From assembly GCA_964440295.1 (NCBI GenBank), contig CAYTRT010000022.1, positions 1-22,648 on the forward strand: a stretch of 22,648 nucleotides of DNA, given 5' to 3'. Numbering within the stretch: position 1 is the first letter of the stretch; each line of letters begins with the position of its first letter. The translations under genes and the position numbers were made by a program. Under the pieces are notes generated by a model. It searched no databases, was not told the origin of the DNA, and was given only the letters and a program-made list of their open reading frames with translations. The stretch is from CALIKS01 sp964440295 (GTDB lineage Archaea; Thermoproteota; Nitrososphaeria_A; Caldarchaeales; Calditenuaceae). Below, one piece after another: positions 7,035-13,995 of this stretch.

Positions 7035-7882
7035 CAGGTGCCACAGAGATGACGTGGGTGATAACGGTGACAAACCAGAAGGGAGGAGTGGGGAAGACCA
7101 CCAGCGTGATAAACATCTCGGCGGCACTTGTCTCAAGGCACGGCTTCAGAGTCCTCCTCATAGACATGGATCCGCAGGGCCACCTAGGCCTATCGCTGGG
7201 CGTCAAGCCCACTGGCACGGCGGACACGATCGCGGCTCCGCTGATGGGACTGAGGAGGCTCTCCGAGGTGACGCATGAAACGTCCATCAATGGTCTTAGG
7301 ATTGTCCCGAGCAACGAGGATTTAGCAGCGGTTGAGGAGCAGCTCTCGAGGCAGCCAGGCAGAGAGGCAGTGCTTAGAGCAGTATTGACGGGCGAGGTCT
7401 CTGAGTATGACGTCGTGATGATTGATACTCCTCCGAGCCTAGGCGTACTAACCTTCAACGCCATCTACGCCGCCGACTATATCTTAGTGCCGATACAGCC
7501 GAGGCTCTACAGCATCGAAGGTCTCAGGCGGCTCTACAAGATCCTAGAGCTGATGAAGACCAGGCTTGGGAGGAGGATAGAGATACTCGGACACTTCCTG
7601 ACGATGGTCGACAATAGGTACAGGATAACGCAGGAGGTCAGGGAGGACCTGAGGGCGAGGCTCGGCGACGGCCTGCTTAGGTCAGAGATACCGAGCAGCG
7701 TCAGGGTTGAGGAGGGGCACTTCTATCGAAGCCCAGTCGTCGCCTACGCTCCAGACACGCCGGTCGCATCTGCCTACACCGAGCTGGCCTCCGAGATCAT
7801 CAGCAGGCTGGTCTCATCCATGAATTCTCAGAGTATTACCTCGGCTGAGAAGGGCGCGGAGACTGAGCGGATTACTTTTTAG
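7031..7882 (+). CDS. segA: SegA-like ParA-family chromosome partition ATPase
   Basis: This is a ParA/Soj/MinD-class ATPase, which in partition systems binds DNA non-specifically in its ATP form and is released by the partner protein, moving the bound DNA. The deviant Walker A motif KGGVGKTT is at 17-24. Walker A' is LLIDMDPQGHLG, and Walker B is VVMIDTPPSLG. The later VPIQP segment is also typical. Length (283 residues) is within the ParA range. Two starts are possible: GTG 7031, overlapping the segB stop, or ATG 7049, which begins just before the first beta strand and has a GGTG 8 bases upstream. The overlap with a ribbon-helix-helix gene and the surrounding palindromes indicate DNA partition rather than MinD-type cell positioning. 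A chromosomal role is inferred from its core-gene neighbours. Confidence 0.88.
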   Translation: MTGATEMTWVITVTNQKGGVGKTTSVINISAALVSRHGFRVLLIDMDPQGHLGLSLGVKPTGTADTIAAPLMGLRRLSEVTHETSINGLRIVPSNEDLAAVEEQLSRQPGREAVLRAVLTGEVSEYDVVMIDTPPSLGVLTFNAIYAADYILVPIQPRLYSIEGLRRLYKILELMKTRLGRRIEILGHFLTMVDNRYRITQEVREDLRARLGDGLLRSEIPSSVRVEEGHFYRSPVVAYAPDTPVASAYTELASEIISRLVSSMNSQSITSAEKGAETERITF

Positions 7883-7927
7883 GAAGGAAGAGTCTACAAA
7901 TTTGTCTAGCAGGAGAGGCGTGGAGGA

Positions 7928-8326
7928 TTGGAGAGTTCCCAGCTCGTAGTAATCGAGGAAATCAGACAGAAATGGCGCCAAGACCCGTTCCTGAGACTGC
8001 TGGCCCAACACTGCTCGCTGACCGAAAGGCAATTGGAGACGCTGCTGATCGAGGCGTCTGAGGAGACGGGCGAGCTGAAATTCTCCGAGAAGGCACGCCT
8101 GATGGGTATTACTAAGGGAAGCTACGCCCGCATACTCTCGCAGGCACTCAGAAACATTTCTCAGTCACTCTTCACGGTCATACTTCTCAGCTACGTCGGC
8201 CTGCTCAACGACGACAAGCAGAGATGGTTCATAGAGCTGGGAGAGGCGGTCAGGGAAGGAAGAATAGACGACGCAATCCTCCTGCTAGAAGAGATGCAGA
8301 CCCGACTGAAGAAGCTCAGCCAATAA
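7928..8326 (+). CDS. Small helix-turn-helix protein downstream of segAB, function unknown
   Basis: I do not recognise this 132-residue protein. Residues 31-78 (LTERQLETLLIEA, then KFSEKARLMGITKGSYARIL) resemble a sigma-70 region 4 or bacterio-opsin-activator type HTH, with the recognition helix at ITKGSYARILSQALRNI. A hydrophobic helix (LFTVILLSYVGLL, 81-93) and an amphipathic C-terminal helix pair follow, suitable for dimerisation. It starts 45 bp after segA with TTG at 7928; an in-frame stop at 7907-7909 excludes an earlier start. It may be in the segAB operon and so act in partition or its regulation, but this is inference from position. It converges with the next gene, with 7 bp between them. 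Confidence 0.7.
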   Translation: MESSQLVVIEEIRQKWRQDPFLRLLAQHCSLTERQLETLLIEASEETGELKFSEKARLMGITKGSYARILSQALRNISQSLFTVILLSYVGLLNDDKQRWFIELGEAVREGRIDDAILLLEEMQTRLKKLSQ

Positions 8327-8333
8327 AAATAAA

Positions 8334-8756
8334 TTACTCGCCTCCAAGCTGAACAGCTTTCTCTCTGAGTATTCTGTACTTGATGACTTGGGAGCCGGCG
8401 ACCCTCTCTAAGAAGCCCCTGTCAGCCAGCCTGGCGAGATAAGTAGAGACCGTGCTGAGCGTTATTGGCTCTCTATACTCAGCGACGTAGCTCTCCAAGG
8501 CGTCCTTAGAAGTGAAGGAGGACATCGGGAAATACTTCTCCAATACTCTTGCCAGCCTCGTTAGCTTATTCTCGGCCAGAGAGACTCTCTCCGGATCTTC
8601 TCCGCCGCCGTAAAGCTCGACGAAGTCAGCCAGCTGGAGCAGCTTCTCCCTAGTCACTCTGCCCTCAAAGATAAGCGTAACCTTATCGCCGTCCTCGTCC
8701 GTCATCTCGAGCCTGATCCTACGCTTAGCCGGCAACTTCGTTAGCGGCCCATACAC
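8334..8756 (-). CDS. Conserved-looking archaeal protein with C-terminal winged helix, function unknown
   Basis: I cannot name this 140-residue protein. The N-terminal part (residues 9-50, PAKRRIRLEMTDEDGDKVTL and then FEGRVTREKLLQLADFVELY) predicts beta strands followed by a helix. A Gly/Glu linker (50-56) leads to a winged-helix domain at about 60-131: NKLTRLARVLEKYFP, FTSKDALESYVAEY, the recognition helix TLSTVSTYLARLADRG, and a wing with VIKYRIL. It faces the segAB genes and its upstream region holds several palindromes. The start is uncertain. ATG 8756 is used here, but the nearest TATA-like box (+ strand 8766-8773) is only about 13 bp above it and fits a TTG at 8735 better, which would begin at PAKRR. 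Confidence 0.72.
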   Translation of the reverse strand: MYGPLTKLPAKRRIRLEMTDEDGDKVTLIFEGRVTREKLLQLADFVELYGGGEDPERVSLAENKLTRLARVLEKYFPMSSFTSKDALESYVAEYREPITLSTVSTYLARLADRGFLERVAGSQVIKYRILREKAVQLGGE

Positions 8757-8975
8757 GGTGTTCGGATTTAATTCTTGACCCGGCTCACCGTCGAGTCCAG
8801 CCTAAGTGTAATACTCCGAGAATCTCTGCAGAGATGCTCGAGTAATAATCCTCGGTTAAGCATGAATTGTTGGCCATAAAATCAACGTGTGTCGAAAATC
8901 ACGGATGAGCTATGCTTATCCATTGCAGCCTGTAGGAGACTTGTCACACGTGTCTCCCATGTCCTACATGTATGA
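8757..8975. promoter_or_regulatory. Palindrome-rich intergenic region at the outer edge of the segAB block
   Basis: This 219-bp gap has no ORF of note. It holds a near-perfect 24-bp palindrome at 8817-8840: the core ATCTCTGCAGAGAT (8822-8835) is perfect, with CGAG/CTCG arms beyond one mismatched pair. Overlapping inverted repeats lie at 8931-8968: TGTAGGA (8931-8937) pairs with TCCTACA (8962-8968), and GGAGAC (8935-8940) pairs with GTCTCC (8952-8957). Between them is ACACGTGT (8946-8953), also self-complementary. The words TGTCTCCC and CCCATGTC are shared with the region just above segB. Confidence 0.55.
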
Positions 8976-10313
8976 CTAGTATCTCCTCTCCCTGCCTACC
9001 ATGCGTCCAAATTCTTCTACAAGCTCGGCCAGCCTATCTACGTGCTCCTCGGTGTGTGGAGCACTCAGACCGAAGTGCGGAACGTGCGGGGAGATGTAGT
9101 ATACTCCGTTTACGAGCATGTAGTAGTAGAGCGCCTCTGCTAGTTCTCTATCCATGCCGCTGAGCGTGTCTCTCGGCGACTTGGGAGGCGATGGCGTGAA
9201 CTGGAGCCCGAGAAGCGATCCTATGCCCGTGACGTATGCCTTCAGCCCGGAGCGTTCTACTGCCTCCCCGAGCTTCTTCCTCGCGTATTCTCCAAGCCTG
9301 TTTAGCCTCTCCTGTACCTCTCCGCTCTCAAGCTCTCTTAGAAGCGTGTAGCCGCAGCGTGCGGCCAGCGGGTTGCCCGCGTATGTCCCGCCGTGGAAAG
9401 ACCTCTCAGAGGGCTTAGTATATTTAGTCTGATCGAGGTGCTCCATTATCTCAGACCTACCGCCAAACGCGCCCATCGGCATGAAGCCGCCGCCTAGAAT
9501 CTTCCCAAAAATGGTCAGATCTGGATAGACCCCGTATAATTCCTGCGCTCCTCCCGGACTCAGCCTAAACCCAGTGATGACCTCGTCGAAGACCAGCAGG
9601 GCGCCGGTCTCGTCGCACACCTCTCTCAGGGCCTTCACAAACTCTGCATTGGCCGGGTGAAACGCTCCCTGCGAGGGGACGAGCTCGACGAAGACCGCGG
9701 CCAGCCTCCTACTCCTAATAATTTTGACGGCTCCATCAACGTCGTTGAACGGAAGAACGACGGTCAAGCCGGTTACTTCCTCCGGCAGTCCCGCCGAGGA
9801 TGGGGCGTCAAAGGGATAGCTCACCGCCTTGTGGAGCGCGTCGTATCCACCGTGCCAGCAGCCCTCGAGCTTTCCTATCTCCTTCCTACCCGTGTATGTC
9901 CTCACAGCCCTCACGGCATACATGTTTGCCTCGGTCCCGCTGTTCGCGAACCTCACCTGCTCGACGCTTCTGACCATCTTCTTTACCTGCTCGGCCAGCA
10001 GTATCTCCCACTCGTGTTCTAGGCCTAGGTGGGCGGCAAGCTCGAGCTGCTCCTTCGCGGCCTCGACAACCTTTCTGTAGGCGTGCCCCATGATTAGGGC
10101 GAAGTGCCCCATCCAGAAGTCGACGTACCTGTTGCCGTCCACATCCCAAAAATAGCATCCCTCAGCCCTAGATGCGTATAGCGGATGGGGCGCGAGGTAC
10201 CTCAGCGGGTAGTTGACTCCGCCCGGAATGCTCTGAGCCGCTCTCCTAAACAGCGCTTCAGACTTCTTAGTCATCTCAAGGTACCTTGAGACCCACTTAT
10301 CCCTGAGTGCCAA
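8976..10313 (-). CDS. HemL-like class III PLP-dependent aminotransferase/aminomutase
   Basis: This is a fold-type I PLP enzyme of the glutamate-1-semialdehyde aminomutase branch. The entry motif SIPGGVNYPLR is at 28-38, FANSGTEAN (phosphate contact) at 122-130, and WHGGYDALHKAV at 153-164. The ring-nitrogen aspartate is D243 in VFDEVITGFRL, and the PLP lysine is K271 in IFGKILGGGFMPMG. HGGTYAGNPLA replaces the GTLSGNP of classic HemL. No other heme gene is nearby, so I do not assign hemL. Neighbouring HemL-like archaeal enzymes act as transaminases or racemases on amino acids. The gene follows an amine-dehydrogenase-like gene by 19 bp on the same strand, so the two probably share a substrate pathway. 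The TTG start at 10313 is used; ATG 10274 is the alternative and would start at MTKKSEALF. Confidence 0.85.
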   Translation of the reverse strand: MALRDKWVSRYLEMTKKSEALFRRAAQSIPGGVNYPLRYLAPHPLYASRAEGCYFWDVDGNRYVDFWMGHFALIMGHAYRKVVEAAKEQLELAAHLGLEHEWEILLAEQVKKMVRSVEQVRFANSGTEANMYAVRAVRTYTGRKEIGKLEGCWHGGYDALHKAVSYPFDAPSSAGLPEEVTGLTVVLPFNDVDGAVKIIRSRRLAAVFVELVPSQGAFHPANAEFVKALREVCDETGALLVFDEVITGFRLSPGGAQELYGVYPDLTIFGKILGGGFMPMGAFGGRSEIMEHLDQTKYTKPSERSFHGGTYAGNPLAARCGYTLLRELESGEVQERLNRLGEYARKKLGEAVERSGLKAYVTGIGSLLGLQFTPSPPKSPRDTLSGMDRELAEALYYYMLVNGVYYISPHVPHFGLSAPHTEEHVDRLAELVEEFGRMVGRERRY

Positions 10314-10332
10314 TTCCGGTCTCCACCAGAAA

Positions 10333-11328
10333 TTAGGGCTGAGCCGGCCTAAATACTGAATGCATCAGCGGCAATTCATCAATCGTTAACAGTCCGGGCC
10401 TCGCCCTCAAGACGAGCGGCGCCACGTTAAGTATGACCGAGACCGTCCCCAGGTCTCCTGGCGTACCGCTGCTCCTCCAAGTTATCGAGGGCTCTCCTCT
10501 AATCGTCACTTCCTCGTACTCCTCGGCTCCTACTAGTGCCTTGAACTCCAGCCTCACTGCCTCCCTGCCAGCGGATCTGACCACGCATCTAGACTCCACC
10601 CCTCTAACTTCTCCGGGCCTGACGGTTATTCCAGCGCTCTCGAATGTCCTATCAGCCGCGACCGGGACCTGATCTTCCTCCACTCCGTCTACTCTAATTC
10701 TAAGCGCCTTAGCGATGAGGAGCGCGGACTCGGCCATGCCGACGTGTCCCGTGTATTCTCCCCTCCTGAGCTTCTCGCTGTACTCTTCCAGCCTCATGCC
10801 CACTCCGACCTTCTTCCTGAAGGGCGGCCTCCTCTTAGCGGCGTCAAGCTGCCTGACCGCAACTATCGATTCGACTGAGATACAGGGCGCAGTCATGAAG
10901 ACCGGCAGGACGTCGAGCAGATAGCCCGGGTTAATCCCAGCTCCTAGGACCGCCGCGCCGCTGTGCCTCGCGACCCTATCAATCTCAGCGGCGAGCTCCG
11001 GATACCGATAATACGGATAGACAAGCGTCTCGCAGGTCGAGACTATGCTTATGCCGTTCTCGACCGCGGGCTTGAACTGCTTGTAAGCCTGGTCTAGGTA
11101 GCTCGTCGTCGATTGGAACAAGACGTCAATGTCCTCATTCTTCATCAGATCCTCAAGCGAGCCATAGACCTGTTTTCCAATCCTGCCAACGCCTGCGAGC
11201 TCACCTACATCTGCGCCTATCTTGGCCGGGTCTATATCGACGCCGCCGACGACGCTGTATCCCCTCTTAAGAGCGCACCGAGCGACCAGTCTTCCAATGT
11301 CTCCTAAGCCTAAAATTGCCACCCTCAT
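10333..11328 (-). CDS. NAD(P)-dependent oxidoreductase similar to 2,4-diaminopentanoate dehydrogenase / dihydrodipicolinate reductase
   Basis: This is an N-terminal Rossmann enzyme (GLGDIG, 7-12) with the DapB-like fold. The segment STCETLVYP (97-105) and the GAGINPGYLLD motif (129-139) are characteristic of the 2,4-diaminopentanoate dehydrogenase (Ord) group, which reversibly deaminates the 4-amino group of 2,4-diaminopentanoate. True DapB has different lysine-pathway motifs and is shorter (about 250-270 residues against 331 here). The actual substrate is unknown. It is the first gene of a two-gene unit with the HemL-like aminotransferase. ATG 11328 is 25 bp below a TTAAATAA box on this strand (+ strand 11350-11357), so the transcript is probably leaderless. 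Confidence 0.75.
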   Translation of the reverse strand: MRVAILGLGDIGRLVARCALKRGYSVVGGVDIDPAKIGADVGELAGVGRIGKQVYGSLEDLMKNEDIDVLFQSTTSYLDQAYKQFKPAVENGISIVSTCETLVYPYYRYPELAAEIDRVARHSGAAVLGAGINPGYLLDVLPVFMTAPCISVESIVAVRQLDAAKRRPPFRKKVGVGMRLEEYSEKLRRGEYTGHVGMAESALLIAKALRIRVDGVEEDQVPVAADRTFESAGITVRPGEVRGVESRCVVRSAGREAVRLEFKALVGAEEYEEVTIRGEPSITWRSSGTPGDLGTVSVILNVAPLVLRARPGLLTIDELPLMHSVFRPAQP

Positions 11329-11435
11329 GGAGTTTCTATTGATGCCTGATTATTTAATCCTTGGCGAGCCGCGACGCACCTCTCTAAGAAGGTGGTTAGT
11401 GATAAGCCTAATCAATGACTACTTGATAATTCTTA

Positions 11436-11495
11436 TAGGGCGTTGATGTAGGGGATGCGCTGAGCTGTGAGGCGCCCTGGGGTATCTGAGCCCTG
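11436..11495 (+). ncRNA. Tentative C/D box-like small RNA upstream of pyrB
   Basis: The pieces, in order, are: stem arm GGGC (11438-11441), C-like box TTGATGT (11443-11449), a 10-base spacer, D'-like CTGA (11460-11463), a weak C'-like TGTGAGG (11466-11472), a 13-base spacer, D-like CTGA (11486-11489) and stem arm GCCC (11490-11493). Spacings fit archaeal C/D guide RNAs. The C box departs from RUGAUGA at both ends and C' is poor, so this is only a candidate. Confidence 0.18.
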
Positions 11496-11507
11496 ACTAT
11501 CCCGTGG

Positions 11508-11521
11508 TATAATCTTTAAAT
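11508..11521 (+). promoter_or_regulatory. TATA-like promoter of the pyr operon
   Basis: TATAAT (11508-11513) and CTTTAAAT (11514-11521) predict initiation at about 11538-11547. That is at the ATGs of the short upstream ORF and about 40 bases above the pyrB ATG, so pyrB would have a leader. Confidence 0.5.
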
Positions 11522-11537
11522 TCGCCTATAGGCCTAA

Positions 11538-11585
11538 ATGGTTAGCATGCGTCTACTCACTTATTCGACGCAGAGGGATGGCTGA
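11538..11585 (+). CDS. 15-codon upstream ORF (possible leader peptide) overlapping the pyrB start
   Basis: ATG 11538 opens a frame encoding MVSMRLLTYSTQRDG and ending in TGA at 11583-11585. The last base of that stop is the A of the pyrB ATG (TGATG overlap). A second in-frame ATG is at 11547. The predicted transcription start falls at these ATGs, so the peptide could be read leaderlessly and couple to pyrB translation. There is no run of a single regulatory amino acid. It could equally be a chance ORF, because pyrB also has GAGGG (11573-11577) at a fair distance for ribosome binding. Confidence 0.3.
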   Translation: MVSMRLLTYSTQRDG

Positions 11586-12535
11586 TGCCTGGACCATCCG
11601 TCCTCCGCGGCAGGGATGTTGTGAGTTCTAAAGACTTCACGAGGACAGAGATCGAGCAGCTCTTTGCGCTTACCACCGAGATGGAGAAGCGTGGTGAGAA
11701 GTATCGAGACTCTCTCAGGGGCAAGAAGGTGGCGTTGGTCTTCGTGGAGCCATCGACTAGAACTTTCCACAGCTTCTTCGAAGCGACTAGGGCGCTGGGC
11801 GGAGAGGTCATGCCGATGAGTGACCCGTCGATGAGCTCATTAGCTAAGGGCGAGTCTCTCCACGATACGGTCAAGATGCTGGAGGGGTACGGCGCGGACT
11901 GCATAGTTCTCAGACACCCATGCAGGGGCGCGGCCAAGTATGCGGCCGAGGTCGCTGAGGTGCCTGTAATAAACGCTGGGAGCGGAAGCCAAGAACACCC
12001 GACACAGAGCATGATCGACCTCTACACGATTCTGAGACGCAAGGGCAGCATAGATGGCGTGAGCATTGGCGCGCTGGGGGACCTGAGATTCTCTAGGACC
12101 GTGCCGTCGCTAAGCTATCTCGCCTCGCTGTTCAGCGGAGTCACGCTCTACTTCATGGCTCCGACGGCCCTTCAGATAAAGCCAGAGGTCGAGCTATTCC
12201 TCAAGTCGAGGAACGTGAAGTATAAGCGGATAGAGGATGTATCAGAGATTAGGAAGACGCTGAGGGAGATAGACGTGCTTTACGTGACTAGGCTGCAAAA
12301 GGAAAGGTTCCCAGACCCGTCTGAATACGAGAAGCTGCGTGGATCATACGTCGTGAATAGGGAACTGCTCAGCTATGCGAAGATCGACGTGGGAGTGATG
12401 CATCCATTACCTAGGGTTGATGAGCTATCGCCTGAGATAGACTCGACACCGAACGCGTGGTACTTCGATCAGGCGAGGTATGGGCTCCCGCTCAGGATGG
12501 CGCTCCTACACATGATACTGGGAGGTGAAGAATGA
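11585..12535 (+). CDS. pyrB: Aspartate carbamoyltransferase catalytic subunit
   Basis: PyrB joins carbamoyl phosphate and aspartate to give N-carbamoyl-aspartate, the committed step of pyrimidine synthesis. The carbamoyl-phosphate loop is VEPSTRTF (54-61). The loop lysine K88 is in SSLAKGES. HPTQSMIDLYTI (138-149) and DLRFSRTVPSL (166-176) form the domain contacts. HPLPRVDEL near residue 280 closes the active site. STRTF replaces the bacterial STRTR, as seen with an aromatic residue in other archaeal PyrB. Length (316 residues) is normal. The ATG at 11585 is the only start in this frame after the upstream stop at 11543-11545. The stop overlaps pyrI (ATGA). Confidence 0.97.
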   Translation: MPGPSVLRGRDVVSSKDFTRTEIEQLFALTTEMEKRGEKYRDSLRGKKVALVFVEPSTRTFHSFFEATRALGGEVMPMSDPSMSSLAKGESLHDTVKMLEGYGADCIVLRHPCRGAAKYAAEVAEVPVINAGSGSQEHPTQSMIDLYTILRRKGSIDGVSIGALGDLRFSRTVPSLSYLASLFSGVTLYFMAPTALQIKPEVELFLKSRNVKYKRIEDVSEIRKTLREIDVLYVTRLQKERFPDPSEYEKLRGSYVVNRELLSYAKIDVGVMHPLPRVDELSPEIDSTPNAWYFDQARYGLPLRMALLHMILGGEE

Positions 12536-13011
12536 TGGGCGAGGAATCACTTCTGGTGCGTAAGATTGACTGGGGGACGGTGATTGACCACATACCCGCG
12601 TGGCGAGCCGGCCAAGTGATAAGGCTCCTAGGGATTGACCACCTCATGAATAATCCGGAAGTCTCAGTCATAATTCTCAACAATGTTCCGAGCAGGAAGT
12701 ACGGCAGGAAGGACATAGTGAAGATCTATCACTACTACATTAGTCAAAGCGAGTGCGATATCCTCTCGCTGATATTTCCAACGACCACGATCAACTACAT
12801 CAAGGACTGGAGGGTAGAGAAGGTTAAGCCAAAGATCCCCGACAAGATCGTCGGCAGGGTTAGATGCCCTGAGGTCACGTGCATAACGAATAAGGAGAGG
12901 GAGCCGGTTAAGCCTAAATTTACCGTCCTGAAGGACCACGGCGTCGTCCAGTGTGAGTACTGCGACTCGCTGCTAGAGTTCTCGAAGATTCCGGAGTACG
13001 TCATCGGCTGA
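12532..13011 (+). CDS. pyrI: Aspartate carbamoyltransferase regulatory subunit
   Basis: PyrI binds PyrB and carries allosteric nucleotide control (CTP/ATP). The N-terminal nucleotide-binding domain contains GTVIDHIPAWRAGQVIRLLG (15-34), with the conserved IDHI..G element. The C-terminal zinc domain has C112, C117, C141 and C144 (RCPEVTCITN and QCEYCDSLLEF), with the usual CX4C...CX2C spacing. At 159 residues it is full length. There are two adjacent ATGs (12532, 12535), and a strong GGAGGTG at 12521-12527 suits either; this is one of the few clear ribosome binding sites in the window. ATGA overlap with pyrB favours equal production of both subunits. pyrC starts 6 bp after the stop. Confidence 0.97.
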   Translation: MMGEESLLVRKIDWGTVIDHIPAWRAGQVIRLLGIDHLMNNPEVSVIILNNVPSRKYGRKDIVKIYHYYISQSECDILSLIFPTTTINYIKDWRVEKVKPKIPDKIVGRVRCPEVTCITNKEREPVKPKFTVLKDHGVVQCEYCDSLLEFSKIPEYVIG

Positions 13012-13017
13012 ATAGTC

Positions 13018-13986
13018 ATGTCTGACCGGGGACGAGTTGACCCGCACGTCCACTGCAGGGACTGGGGAGAGAGCTATAAAGCCACGATAAGAGAAGTCTA
13101 CAGCCTTGCGAGGAGTCAGGGAGTCTCAGCCATCTTCGACATGCCTAACACTGACCCGCCAGTAACGACGCGCGAACTAGTTAGGAGGAGACTTAGGACT
13201 GCCTCAGAGCAGGGAGTCGAGAAAGGCTACTACCTCTACGTTGCTGCGACCCGCAGTCTAGAGCAACTAGAGGAGGCCGTGAGGGCGGTGGAGGAGGAGC
13301 CGAGGGTGGTCGGCCTCAAGATGTACACTGCCCATATGAGGGGGCTTGAGGTTGAGAATTTTGAGGACCAGCTCCGAGTGTATAAGGCGCTTACAGACAT
13401 GGGTTACAGAGAAGTCATCGCTGTCCACTGCGAGAAGACAAGCCTATTCAGGATGGAGCTCTGGAATCCTGCGGTGCCGTCTAGCTGGTGCCTCGCCCGT
13501 CCACCCGAGTCGGAGATCGAGTCTGTGAGAGACCAGATCACAGCAGTAAGGCAGACAGGATTTAGGGGGACGCTATACATCGTGCATATATCTAGCCCGA
13601 GGGCCATCGAGCTCGTATCCAAGGCGAAGAATGAGGGAGTAAGAGTCGTCTGCGGAGTGACTCCGCACCACTTAATGATGACTACCAGAGACATGAATTC
13701 TCCTGACGGTCTTCTCCTGAAGAGCAACCCACCGCTACGAGAACCTGAGGACGTCCAGGGACTACTCGAGGCATTGAAGCAGGGCGAGATCGACTTCATC
13801 GAGACAGACCACGCGCCACACACGCTTCAGGAAAAGCTCAACCCGCCATACCTCTCAGGGATAAGGAGCCTCGAGAAATACTCCCAGCTACTCGCATGGC
13901 TTAGAGAAAAAAACACGCCAGAAAAACTTATTGACGACCTGACGATAAACAACGTAGTCAGAGTATTCGGCGTCGAGCCTCCCTAA
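13018..13986 (+). CDS. pyrC: Dihydroorotase
   Basis: This amidohydrolase closes N-carbamoyl-aspartate to dihydroorotate. Metal ligands are H10 and H12 (DPHVHCRD), a probable carbamylated K101 (GLKMYTA), H137 (AVHCEK), H190 (IVHISSP) and the catalytic D264 (ETDHAPHT). MPNTDPPV (42-49) and NPPLR (237-241) are conserved substrate-loop elements. The protein is short (322 residues against about 390-430 for many type I enzymes). The metal site begins at residue 9, so the N-terminal part of the beta-sandwich domain is absent, as in the short PyrC form. It is the third gene of pyrB-pyrI-pyrC. The frame contains no plausible start upstream of ATG 13018 within the pyrI gap. It converges with the next gene. 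Confidence 0.95.
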   Translation: MSDRGRVDPHVHCRDWGESYKATIREVYSLARSQGVSAIFDMPNTDPPVTTRELVRRRLRTASEQGVEKGYYLYVAATRSLEQLEEAVRAVEEEPRVVGLKMYTAHMRGLEVENFEDQLRVYKALTDMGYREVIAVHCEKTSLFRMELWNPAVPSSWCLARPPESEIESVRDQITAVRQTGFRGTLYIVHISSPRAIELVSKAKNEGVRVVCGVTPHHLMMTTRDMNSPDGLLLKSNPPLREPEDVQGLLEALKQGEIDFIETDHAPHTLQEKLNPPYLSGIRSLEKYSQLLAWLREKNTPEKLIDDLTINNVVRVFGVEPP

Positions 13987-13995
13987 TCCCTCATC

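Larger units (their letters stand above)
11329..11584. promoter_or_regulatory. Divergent promoter region between the oxidoreductase gene and pyrBIC
   Basis: The 256-bp gap serves both directions. The left promoter for the - strand gene is at 11350-11357. The pyr promoter lies at 11508-11521, with TATAAT then CTTTAAAT. Between them, 11436-11495 is GC-richer and can be drawn as a stem (GGGC 11438-11441 with GCCC 11490-11493) enclosing UGAUG and CUGA words. This could be a C/D-box-like RNA or a chance structure. A 15-codon upstream ORF fills 11538-11585. Confidence 0.5.

Noticed and set aside
8976..10313. Assignment as hemL (heme biosynthesis)
   Set aside because: GTYAGNP differs from the usual HemL motif, no other heme genes are present, and the operon partner is an amine-dehydrogenase-like enzyme.
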